A DNA stretch of 64,000 bases, taken from assembly GCA_963751165.1 (NCBI GenBank), contig CAVVTP010000001.1, positions 62,001 to 126,000 of the forward strand, written 5' to 3'. The notes below the pieces were generated by a model that saw only the letters and a list, made by a program, of their open reading frames with translations, had not been told where the DNA came from and did not search any database. This stretch comes from Roseiarcus sp963751165 (lineage in GTDB: Bacteria > Pseudomonadota > Alphaproteobacteria > Rhizobiales > Beijerinckiaceae). This document shows, piece by piece, positions 45,133 through 53,405 of this stretch (position 1 is its first letter; every line of letters begins with the position of its first letter). The position numbers and the translations under genes were made by a program.

Positions 45133-45557
45133 GCCATTGCAAGAACCTGCCGCAGGCGCGGCTCTTTGGAAGACGCACCGCGGCGCTCGTCGACGAAGGC
45201 TATCCGGCTGTCAACATGTGTGGCTAAGCGAGTGGCTGCTTCAATTATTCAGAAAGGAGGCCGAGTTTAACGATTCCTTATCCATGGCGTTTCGAGCGAT
45301 GGAGGGAATTATGGCGGCGAAGGCGCATTTGGTGCGTATGTCGTGCGGCTGAGCGGGGAGCGCCTTCCGCTCGGCTTGGACTATAGGCCGCTTACGGCTG
45401 CGCGCGCGTTCACCGTCCGCCTCTTGCCGCCGCGCCTGGCCGCCAGGATGAGCGGCTCGGCCAGCGCCCATTCCTCTATTACCGACGGCCGCTTTCCGGC
45501 GCGCTCCCCACCACGCTTCGCATCGAGGCCCGCGACGGCGCCACGAGGATCCGGCTC
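45133..45557. other. Intergenic region downstream of ppc
   Basis: 425 bases with open frames that lack motifs or start sites. Nothing supported. Near 45235-45290 the DNA is A+T-richer (TTCAATTATTCAGAAAGGAG) and includes an AAGGAGG-like stretch not followed by a good start. Confidence 0.35.
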
Positions 45558-48329
45558 CTAGCCGCTGTTTCTCAGCCCCGCCGACACCCCGTTGATCGTC
45601 AGCTGAATCCCCGTCAACACCTTCTCGCTCGTCGACCGCCCGCGGTGGAGTTTCAAGAGCTCGACCTGCACGTGGTTCAAGGGGTCGAGATAGGGGAAGC
45701 GGTTGCGGATCGACCGGTCGAGCAGCGGATTGCTTTCGAGCAGCCGCGACTGCTCCATGATCGCGTTCAAGGCCTCGACCGAGTCGCGCCACTCGAGCGA
45801 GATGCGGGCGAAGATCTTTTCCCGCAAGGACACGTCCTCGACGAGGCGCGCGTAGCGGGAGGCGATGGCGAGGCTCGACTTCGAGAGCACCATGTCCATG
45901 TTGGAGAGAAGGGTGCGGAAGAACGGCCACCGCTTATGCATCTGCCGCAACGCGTCCAGCCCCTCCTGCGGGTGCGCCGCCACAAAGGCCTTGACCGCTG
46001 AGCCGAAGCCGAACCAGCCGGGCAGCATGAGGCGGCATTGCGCCCACGAGAACACCCAGGGGATGGCGCGCAGATCGCCGATCGCGGTCGTCTTCTTGCG
46101 CGAGGCGGGGCGCGAGCCGATGTTGAGGCTGGCGATCTCGGTAATGACGGTCGAGGCCCAGAAATAGCGTTCGAACCCTTCCGTCTCGTAGACGAGGCCG
46201 CGATAGGCGGCGTAGGCGCTCTTCGACAGTTCCTCCATCGTCTCGAGGAAGGCGTGGTCGGGCGCGGGGCTCTCGTCCATGAGCAGCGTCGCTTCGAGCG
46301 TCGCCGAGACCAGGGTCTCGAGGTTGCGCCGGCCGACCTCGGGGTTGGAATATTTGCTCGAGATGATCTCGCCCTGCTCGGTGATGCGGATCTGCCCCTG
46401 CACCGCGCCGCCGGGCTGGGCCAGGATCGCGTCGTAGCTCGGGCCGCCGCCGCGCCCGACCGAGCCGCCGCGGCCGTGGAAAAGCCTGATCCGCACGCCA
46501 TGGCGCCGGAACACTTCCACCAGGCCGATCTCCGCCTTGTAAAGCTCCCAACCCGAGGTGACGAAGCCGCCGTCCTTGTTCGAGTCGGAATAGCCGAGCA
46601 TCACCTCCTGCTCGCCCCCGAGCGAATCGACGAGTTTCCGGTATTCGGGGATCGCCAGCAGCGTGTCCATCACGCCGACGCAGGCGCGCAGGTCGCTGAT
46701 CGTCTCGAACAGCGGCACGACATAGAGCGCGGCCGATCCGTCGGCGCCGACGAGCCCGACCTCCTTCAGGATGAGGGCGAGTTCGAGCATGTCGGAGACG
46801 CTGTCGGTCTTGGAGATGATCGAGGTCCTGATCGCGCCGGCGCCATAAGTTTTGCGGATGCTGGCTGCGGCGCGGAACACGCCGAGTTCGCCGGCCGTCT
46901 CCTCGCTGTAGGCGATGAAGGGCGAGACCAACGGCCGGGGCGAGACGAGCTCGCGCCGCAAAAGCTCGACGCGATCGGTCTCGCTCATCGCCCGGTAATC
47001 GAGCCCGGGCGAAACAGCGGCGAGAATTTCCGCGACCGTGCGCTCGTGCACGTCGGAGTTCTGCCTCAAATCGATCGGAGCGAGATGGAAGCCGAACACT
47101 TCGACGGCGCGCATCAGCGCTCTTAGCCGTCCGCGGGCGATGACCGCGCCGCCGTTCGACTTCAGCGAGTCCGCGATCACGTCGAGATCGGCCGCGAGCT
47201 CCTCGACGCTCCCGTAGCCGGGCAGGTCGGCGATCGGCTGGCGCAGCGCCACGACGTGGTCGAGGTCCCGCGCCGTCCGGGCGAGCCGGGAATACATGCC
47301 GGTGATCGCACGCCGATAGGGCTCGCTGCGCCGCGTCAGGGACGAGTCGCCGGCGCGGTCGGCGAGCGCGTTCAGCTCCGGGCTGACCCTGACGAGAGCC
47401 GAGTCGAGCGACAGGATGCCGCCGAGCTCGTGTAGCTGGTCGAGATAATAGGCGAGCGCCCGGGCGCTCTGCTGCCGCACCGCCTCCTTCAGCACCTCGG
47501 CGGTGACAAAAGGGTTGCCATCGCGGTCGCCGCCGATCCACGAGCCGATCTTGAGGAACGGAGGGATCGGCTTCTCCAGCCGCTTTCCCCGGAGCGCGTC
47601 GAGTTCGTCCTCGATCGCGCCGTAGAGGCGGGGCAACTCCCGAAAGAAAGTGTAGTCGTAGTAGGAAAGGCCGTTGGCGACCTCGTCGATCACTTTCAGC
47701 CGCGTCTGGCGCAGCATGTTGGTGCGCCAGAGGATAAGGACGCAGCGCCTGAGCTTCTCCTCGTTGAGCGCGAGCTCGGACTTGTCGCCGTGGGCGCGAT
47801 CGCGCTCGTCCAGAAGCTCTGCGATCTCGAGCTCTCGTGTCAGCGTGCTCTTGCGCCTGACCTCGGTCGGATGGGCGGTCAGCACCGGGCTCACCAGCGC
47901 GCTGTCGAAGAAGGCGCCGAGCCGCTTGGGCTCGACGCCCGTCTCGCGTATCCGGTGAAAGGCGAAGGCGAGCGAGCCGGGGCGGGGAGCAGAGCCGGCA
48001 AGCGCATGCGCGCGATTGCGGCGGATGTGATGCTGGTCCTCGGCGATGTTGGCGAGATGGGAGAAATAGCTGAAGGCGCGCACAATCGCCAGGGTCTGGT
48101 CGGCGCTCAGGCTGTCGAGCACCGCCTCGAGCTCGCGCCGCGCGCCGACCTCGTTGTGGCGGTGGAAGCGAATGGACGCCTGGCGGATCTGCTCGACGAG
48201 CGTGTAGGTCTCCTCGCCCTCCTGCTCGCGCACCGTATCGCCCAGGATGCGGCCGAGCAGGCGGATGTCGTCCCGCAGCGAGCGGTCTTTGGCGTCGTCG
48301 GCGTCGGCGAGGGCGGGTTCGAAGGCCAT
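45558..48329 (-). CDS. ppc: Phosphoenolpyruvate carboxylase
   Basis: 923 residues, full length for the bacterial enzyme. Carboxylates PEP with bicarbonate to oxaloacetate, replenishing the TCA cycle. All hallmark segments are intact: VLTAHPTEV (His near 150), SWIGGDRDGNPFVT, LGYSDSNKDGGFVTSGWELY, LFHGRGGSVGRGGGP, EQGEIISSKY, and the C-terminal LTINGVSAGLRNSG (family RNTG; here RNSG). One uninterrupted frame of over 2.7 kb in a window with many frameshifts. Stand-alone gene. Confidence 0.97.
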   Translation of the reverse strand: MAFEPALADADDAKDRSLRDDIRLLGRILGDTVREQEGEETYTLVEQIRQASIRFHRHNEVGARRELEAVLDSLSADQTLAIVRAFSYFSHLANIAEDQHHIRRNRAHALAGSAPRPGSLAFAFHRIRETGVEPKRLGAFFDSALVSPVLTAHPTEVRRKSTLTRELEIAELLDERDRAHGDKSELALNEEKLRRCVLILWRTNMLRQTRLKVIDEVANGLSYYDYTFFRELPRLYGAIEDELDALRGKRLEKPIPPFLKIGSWIGGDRDGNPFVTAEVLKEAVRQQSARALAYYLDQLHELGGILSLDSALVRVSPELNALADRAGDSSLTRRSEPYRRAITGMYSRLARTARDLDHVVALRQPIADLPGYGSVEELAADLDVIADSLKSNGGAVIARGRLRALMRAVEVFGFHLAPIDLRQNSDVHERTVAEILAAVSPGLDYRAMSETDRVELLRRELVSPRPLVSPFIAYSEETAGELGVFRAAASIRKTYGAGAIRTSIISKTDSVSDMLELALILKEVGLVGADGSAALYVVPLFETISDLRACVGVMDTLLAIPEYRKLVDSLGGEQEVMLGYSDSNKDGGFVTSGWELYKAEIGLVEVFRRHGVRIRLFHGRGGSVGRGGGPSYDAILAQPGGAVQGQIRITEQGEIISSKYSNPEVGRRNLETLVSATLEATLLMDESPAPDHAFLETMEELSKSAYAAYRGLVYETEGFERYFWASTVITEIASLNIGSRPASRKKTTAIGDLRAIPWVFSWAQCRLMLPGWFGFGSAVKAFVAAHPQEGLDALRQMHKRWPFFRTLLSNMDMVLSKSSLAIASRYARLVEDVSLREKIFARISLEWRDSVEALNAIMEQSRLLESNPLLDRSIRNRFPYLDPLNHVQVELLKLHRGRSTSEKVLTGIQLTINGVSAGLRNSG

Positions 48330-48435
48330 AGGGACGCTTTCGTCATCAAGGGCGCGGCCGCAATATCGCGCCCATCAAGGTCACGGCAAGCGTAGCAAGG
48401 GACGTGCCATTCCTCTCTCCGCGCAGCGGCGGCGA

Positions 48436-49182
48436 TCACTTCGTCTCCTCGGCGTCCTTCGGCGCTCCCGTCTTCCCGACCACGACATAGCCGCGCGTCT
48501 TGCCGCCGTTGGACGGGTCGACTGTATTCATAGCGTCAAACAAGTCGGACGACTTGACCCAGACAGGCGGATATTTGTAGCGCGCGACGTCGAGGATCAG
48601 GAACCGGTCTGCTTTGGCGTCATACGCCCCAAGAGGTGAGATGTGACCGTATTTCTCCTGCCCGAGGGCGGTCCGCAGGTAGTTGACGATGATGAAACGA
48701 TCCTTCGCGCCGAGCGCGGCGCTCGCCGCGGCGCGGAAAGCGTCGAGGCTTTCGTCGCTCGCGTGGTGGACGTCGACCGACACAGGGCGGAGCGCCAGCA
48801 TCGCTCCCAACTGATCGAGGGTCATGCCGCGATGCGGAAGGAGGTCGCGCGGGAGCACCGCGTCGGTTCGCTCGTCGAGAACGTTGTCCTGGGTGAAGGT
48901 GCGATAGGGCTCGTACGCCGGGGTCGACGGCGCAGGCACGTTCAACGCGTTGAGGACCATCACCATGCTGGCGACGCCGCAATAGGCCTGGGTCCTTTGC
49001 GTGACAAAGTGGATCGAGAGCGGAAAATAGGCTTCGAGCGCCCCGCTTTCGAGCAGATATTTTTCGCCTTCTGGCGAGCTGAAGCCCGTGAGTTCCGGCG
49101 GTAGCGGCAGCGTGTCGGCTAGAGCGCCGGATATCGCGAGGCAGAACGCAAAGAGGAGGCGCGGCAATCGGCGAACCGGCAT
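48436..49182 (-). CDS. Phytochelatin synthase-like exported cysteine peptidase
   Basis: 248 residues with a signal peptide (LLFAFCLAISGALAD). Papain-fold phytochelatin domain: nucleophile Cys in QAYCGVASMVMVLNAL, His in GHISPLGAYD, Asp in LILDVARYKYPPVW, in the right order and spacing. Only the short catalytic domain is present, as in bacterial (Nostoc-like) homologues that mainly cleave glutathione to gamma-Glu-Cys and Gly. Being exported, it would act on periplasmic glutathione or related thiols; true phytochelatin synthesis is doubtful. Lies 85 bases from the divergent NDH-2-like gene. Confidence 0.9.
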   Translation of the reverse strand: MPVRRLPRLLFAFCLAISGALADTLPLPPELTGFSSPEGEKYLLESGALEAYFPLSIHFVTQRTQAYCGVASMVMVLNALNVPAPSTPAYEPYRTFTQDNVLDERTDAVLPRDLLPHRGMTLDQLGAMLALRPVSVDVHHASDESLDAFRAAASAALGAKDRFIIVNYLRTALGQEKYGHISPLGAYDAKADRFLILDVARYKYPPVWVKSSDLFDAMNTVDPSNGGKTRGYVVVGKTGAPKDAEETK

Positions 49183-49267
49183 ATTTGACCTCGAATCCGA
49201 CAGCGCCGGACGACCCGTTTTCTTCTAGGAGCTTGCCCCGCCCGCGGGCTTGGGGCAAGCTCCTCGA

Positions 49268-50501
49268 ATGCAGCGCATTCTTGTCCTTGGCGCCGGCTTC
49301 GCCGGCCTGTGGAGCGCGGTGGCGGCCGCTCGCAGGCTCGATGAATTGCGTATCGGCCTCGACGCGGTCGAAGTCCTGGTGGTCAACCAGACGCCCTGGC
49401 ATTCGATCCGGGTCCGCAATTACGAATCCGCCATTGATCCGAGCCTGGTTCCGCTCGCTGACGTCCTGGACCCTGTCGGCGTCAAGCTCGTCGTCGCCCA
49501 TGTGACAGACCTCGACACTGGCGAGCGAACGGTGGCTTGCACCGTCGACGGCGCGTCGAAGAGCCTGGCCTATGACCGGCTGGTGTTCGCGCTCGGGAGC
49601 CGTCTCGCTCGTCCAGCCATTCCAGGAACTCGAGGCGCACGCCTTCAACGTCGACACGTTTGAAGCGGGCCAAAGGCTCAATGGGCACATAGCTTCCCTG
49701 CCGTCGCTTCCGGCTTCCGCCGGGCAGTATAGCGTGCTTGTCGTTGGCGCTGGTCTCACGGGCATCGAAGTCGCGACGGAAATGTTCGGCAAATTGCGCG
49801 CCGTGATGGCGAATGCGGGCGCTTTGGCCCCGGCCCCGCGCGTCATTCTCGCCGATCATTCCGCGTGGATCGGATCTAACATGGGAGTAGCCGCGCGCCG
49901 CGTCATCGACGAGGCTTTGAACAGTCTCGGCGTCCAGACGCGGCCCGGCGTCTCCATTGCTTCCATCGACCCCAAGGGCGCGACCCTCACGACAGGCGAA
50001 AGAATCGAGGCGGCGACCGTCGTCTGGTGCGGCGGGATGCAGGCCGATCCATTGACCGAGCGCTTTCCCGTCGAGCGCGACCGGTTCGGCCGCCTTCCGG
50101 TTGACGAGAATCTCAAGATCAAGGGCATGGCCGCTGAATTCGCGGCGGGTGATGTTGCATGGCTGCCGATCGACGGCGCCCATTCGTCCGTCATGTCGTG
50201 CCAGCACGCCCGCCCGATGGGCCGCTTCGCCGGGTACAATGTCGTCAGCGACCTGTTCCAGAAACCGATGCTGCCGCTGCAGATCGCCTGGTATGTCACC
50301 TGCCTCGACCTCGGCCCGTTCGGCGCAGTCTATACTGAAGGCTGGGACCGCAAGGTCGCCGTAACTGGCGCGGAAGCGAAGCGCATCAAGGAGACGATCA
50401 ACCGCCAGCGCATCTATCCGCCCCGCTCGCGCGACCGGCGTGAACTATTCGACGCCGCCGCGCCAGTCGTTCAGATCCCGCCAAAGAACGTCGCGCATTG
50501 A
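49268..50501 (+). pseudogene. NDH-2-like NAD(P)/FAD oxidoreductase, one frameshift
   Basis: Begins MQRILVLGAGFAGLWSAVAA, an FAD Rossmann motif. Near 49628 the frame changes from RLARPAIPG to LEAHAFNVDTFEAGQRLNGH, then the NADH-binding motif VLVVGAGLTGIEVATEMFGK and the late GDVAWLPIDGAHSSVMSCQH where type II NADH dehydrogenases contact FAD and quinone. Ends PPKNVAH. Joined length is about 411, normal for single-subunit NADH:quinone oxidoreductases. It lies 28 bases before the amine-oxidase gene, probably one operon. Confidence 0.78.
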
Positions 50502-50529
50502 ACTTCGGGCTTAACGGGGGAGCGACGGG

Positions 50530-52125
50530 GTGAGCGTCGCGGCGTCCGCGCTTACCCGGCGCGCGCTGTTCGAGCGCATCGGGGCCGGCGCCGGCGGTAC
50601 GGCGCTCATGCAGGCGATGCGGAGCCTCGGCTTCGCGGCGGAATCGTCGTACCGCGGCCCGATCAGGCTCGAGGGCGATCCGAAAGGAGCGTCGGTCGTT
50701 GTCCTCGGGGCCGGTCTCGCGGGCATGACCGCAGCCTACGAGCTCAGCCGGGCCGGCTACAAGGTTAACGTCCTCGAATACAACAACCGTCCCGGCGGCA
50801 GAAACTGGACGATCCGCGGCGGCGACGTCTATGCCGAACTCGGCGGCGCGACCCAGGCCTGCGCCTTCGACGCGGGCCTCTACTTCAACCCGGGGCCATG
50901 GCGCATCCCCTACCATCACCATGCGGTTCTCGACTATTGCCGCCGTTTCGGCGTCGCGCTCGAACCCTTCATCCAGCTCAATCACAACGCCTATCTGCAT
51001 TCGGCCAATGCGTTCGGCGGAAAGCCGCAGCGCATCCGCGAGATCAAGGCCGATTACGACGGCGGCGCAGCCGAGCTTCTCGCCAAGGCGGTCAGGAAAG
51101 GCGCGCTCGACGACGCGGTCTCGAAGGAAGACCAGGAAATCCTGCTCGAGGCGTTGCGCGATCTGGGCGCCCTCGACAAGGATTTTCGCTATCGGGCGGG
51201 AGAGGACTCCGCCTTCTATCGCGGCTATGCGACGGACCCGGGCGGGGGCCTGAGCGCTGCGCCGGTCGACGGGGAACCGATCGCGATCGCCGATATTTTG
51301 ACCTCGCGTCTGTGGCGGAGCCTCGCGAACTTTCTCCTCTACGACTTCCAGACGACCATGTTTCAGCCCGTCGGTGGCATGGGGAGGATCGGCGAAGCCT
51401 TTGCGCGCCAGCTACCGGGCGTGATCCGCTATCGCGCCAAGGTTAAGGAGATCCGCCAGGGCAAATCCGGCGTCCGCGTTCATTTCGAGGATCTCTCCGC
51501 CGGCGGCGCGCTCGAGGAGGCGAGAGCCGACTGGTGCGTGTGCACGCTGCCGCTCTCCATCCTGAGCCAGCTGCCGATCGACGTCTCCGCCTCGATGAAG
51601 GCCGCGATCGACGCCGTCCCCTATGCGCCCGCGGTCAAGGTCGGGCTGCAGTTCAAGCGGCGCTTCTGGGAGGAGGACGAGCGCATCTACGGAGGCATCT
51701 CCTACACCGACCTACCCATTCGCCAGATCGCCTACCCGAGCGGCGGGCTCAATGCGGGCAGCAAGGGGGTGCTGCTCGGCGCCTATTTGTTCGGCGGCCC
51801 GAACGCTTACGAGTTCACCGCCATGTCTCCGGCCGAGCGCGTCGAGCGCGCGGTCGATTTCGGTTCGCAAATCCATCCGCCATATCGGCAAGAGTTCGAG
51901 AGCGGCTTCGCCGTCGCCTGGGCTCGGGCGCCCTTCACGCTGGGCTGCGCCGGCGACTGGTCGGATGAAGCGCGCCGCGCCCATTACGACGACCTCTGCC
52001 GGATCGACGGAAGGATCGCGCTGGCCGGCGAGCACGCCTCCTACATCCCCGCCTGGCAGGAGGGGGCGATCCTGTCGGCGCTCGACGCGATCGGCCGCTT
52101 GCATCAGAAGGTGATGGCCCCGTGA
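50530..52125 (+). CDS. Flavin-containing amine oxidase (monoamine oxidase family)
   Basis: 531 residues from a GTG with GGGGGAG upstream. The start has twin arginines before a mildly hydrophobic stretch (LTRRALFERIGAGAGGTAL), so Tat export is possible. FAD-binding VVVLGAGLAGMTAAYELSRA and LEYNNRPGGRNWTIRGGD are typical of the family; the end ALAGEHASYIPAWQEGAILS holds the C-terminal FAD contact. Family members oxidise primary amines, polyamines or L-amino acids to aldehydes or keto acids with H2O2. Substrate unknown. Follows the NDH-2-like gene closely. Confidence 0.9.
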   Translation: MSVAASALTRRALFERIGAGAGGTALMQAMRSLGFAAESSYRGPIRLEGDPKGASVVVLGAGLAGMTAAYELSRAGYKVNVLEYNNRPGGRNWTIRGGDVYAELGGATQACAFDAGLYFNPGPWRIPYHHHAVLDYCRRFGVALEPFIQLNHNAYLHSANAFGGKPQRIREIKADYDGGAAELLAKAVRKGALDDAVSKEDQEILLEALRDLGALDKDFRYRAGEDSAFYRGYATDPGGGLSAAPVDGEPIAIADILTSRLWRSLANFLLYDFQTTMFQPVGGMGRIGEAFARQLPGVIRYRAKVKEIRQGKSGVRVHFEDLSAGGALEEARADWCVCTLPLSILSQLPIDVSASMKAAIDAVPYAPAVKVGLQFKRRFWEEDERIYGGISYTDLPIRQIAYPSGGLNAGSKGVLLGAYLFGGPNAYEFTAMSPAERVERAVDFGSQIHPPYRQEFESGFAVAWARAPFTLGCAGDWSDEARRAHYDDLCRIDGRIALAGEHASYIPAWQEGAILSALDAIGRLHQKVMAP

Positions 52126-52244
52126 GCAGGGCGGGCGAATCTCCCCTTCTCCGAAGCGGCCGGCGCAACGGTCGAATGGGGATGCGGCGTCACGAGCCCC
52201 TCCTCTCGGTCGGGGACCAGTCTGCGTCCTGAGCGGTCACAGCG

Positions 52245-53387
52245 TTACACCGCCCTTCCGCATCGCGGACATTCGGTCGGGCAGCAGGCGCGGCAGAACG
52301 GCTTGGCGCAGCCCGGACACGGATCCTGGCCGGCAGGCTCGGTGAGATGCAGGCGTTCGTCGCAAACCAGCCGCGTCGCGTTCACGCCCCGTCCCCATTC
52401 GCATAACGGGGGCTCGGCCAGGCGGACGAGCGGGTGCCAGTCGATCTGGATGACACGCTCGCCTTTGCGACGGCGGATCAGAACCTCGAGCCGCTGCACC
52501 GGGACGAACAGCTCCAGGGTTTGAATCCAATCGAGACTGACGCGCAGGGCGTATTTGTGCTGGAGGTCGCCGAGCTTATTGAGGTATTCGCGCTCGATCG
52601 CCGCAATCCGCTGCTGTTCGCGCCGGCGGTCCGCCTCCGCTTTGGGCCCCTCAATGCCTTCGAGCGCCGCCAGGCGCGTCAAGGATTCCCGGCGGAGGTC
52701 GTCATGGTAGCCGTGCAGGCGGGCATGGTCGCGCGCCAGGCGGCGCTGCATCGAGCGAAGAAACGGAGCGAGCTCGGCCTGCGCGCTCGCCTCGAGCGTC
52801 GCTCGAACGCGAGCCTCGAGCGTCGCGGCGTCCCAGCCCGGCCCCGCCGCCTCTCTCGTCGCCGTGGCGGGCGGCTGCCACGTAGGGTCTTCGAAAGACG
52901 CCCGCAGCCGATTGAACGCCTCGCCCAAGGCGGCGCCGGTGCCGACATTGAACCCGATCCACAGATTGTTTTCCCGCTTCTCGTCCGAGACCGCCGTCAT
53001 CCGGAACGCGACCAAGAGACAGCGCGTCCACGACGAGCGCTGGCCGCGGAAACGCCAGACCGCGTTGGGTAGGTCGAGGACGCGGTCCAGGAGGCGCTCG
53101 GGATCGCTCAGGGTCGGCGGCGGGTCGCACTCGATTTGACGCTCGGCGTAGCGACCGCGCTCGGCGAGGAGCTCGCCGAAGCGCTCCAGCCAGCCGCCCT
53201 CGACGCCGATCCGCTCAGCCCCCGCAGGCAAGTCGGCGCCGAATCCGAGCCGCGCCAGCTCCGGCCAGCCCAGCGCGACGCGAACCTCGGGCGGCGCCAT
53301 CACGGCCAGGCCCTCGGGCTCGAGAGGCTCGACGGCGGCGCCTTCGCGCTCCATCAGGTCGGCAACGAAATCGCGCAATGCGGTCAT
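52245..53387 (-). CDS. Coiled-coil/zinc-ribbon protein paired with SNF2 helicase, family unknown
   Basis: 380 residues. N-terminal 1-200 is a mixed domain (FVADLMEREGAAVEPLEPEG, RIGVEGGWLERFGELLAERG, RSSWTRCLLVAFRMTAVSDE) with no known motif. Residues about 205-275 are strongly charged and helical (LARDHARLHGYHDDLRRESL, EADRRREQQRIAAIEREYLN), a likely coiled coil. A beta-rich stretch (QTLELFVPVQRLEVLIRRRK) leads to a C-terminal cysteine cluster CPGCAKPFCRACC...CPRC, probably two zinc knuckles. Starts 18 bases after the helicase stop on the same strand, so the two are co-transcribed. Function unknown; a helicase cofactor or nucleic-acid sensor is the simplest inference. Confidence 0.72.
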   Translation of the reverse strand: MTALRDFVADLMEREGAAVEPLEPEGLAVMAPPEVRVALGWPELARLGFGADLPAGAERIGVEGGWLERFGELLAERGRYAERQIECDPPPTLSDPERLLDRVLDLPNAVWRFRGQRSSWTRCLLVAFRMTAVSDEKRENNLWIGFNVGTGAALGEAFNRLRASFEDPTWQPPATATREAAGPGWDAATLEARVRATLEASAQAELAPFLRSMQRRLARDHARLHGYHDDLRRESLTRLAALEGIEGPKAEADRRREQQRIAAIEREYLNKLGDLQHKYALRVSLDWIQTLELFVPVQRLEVLIRRRKGERVIQIDWHPLVRLAEPPLCEWGRGVNATRLVCDERLHLTEPAGQDPCPGCAKPFCRACCPTECPRCGRAV

Positions 53388-53405
53388 CGCCCTGCCTCCC
53401 TCGGG

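Noticed and set aside
45241..45557. Open frames after ppc on both strands
   Set aside because: No motif, no start site and no conserved pattern; probably G+C-driven.
45934..47541. 535-codon second frame inside ppc on the same strand
   Set aside because: Arg/Pro-rich out-of-frame translation of ppc; ppc itself is complete and conserved.
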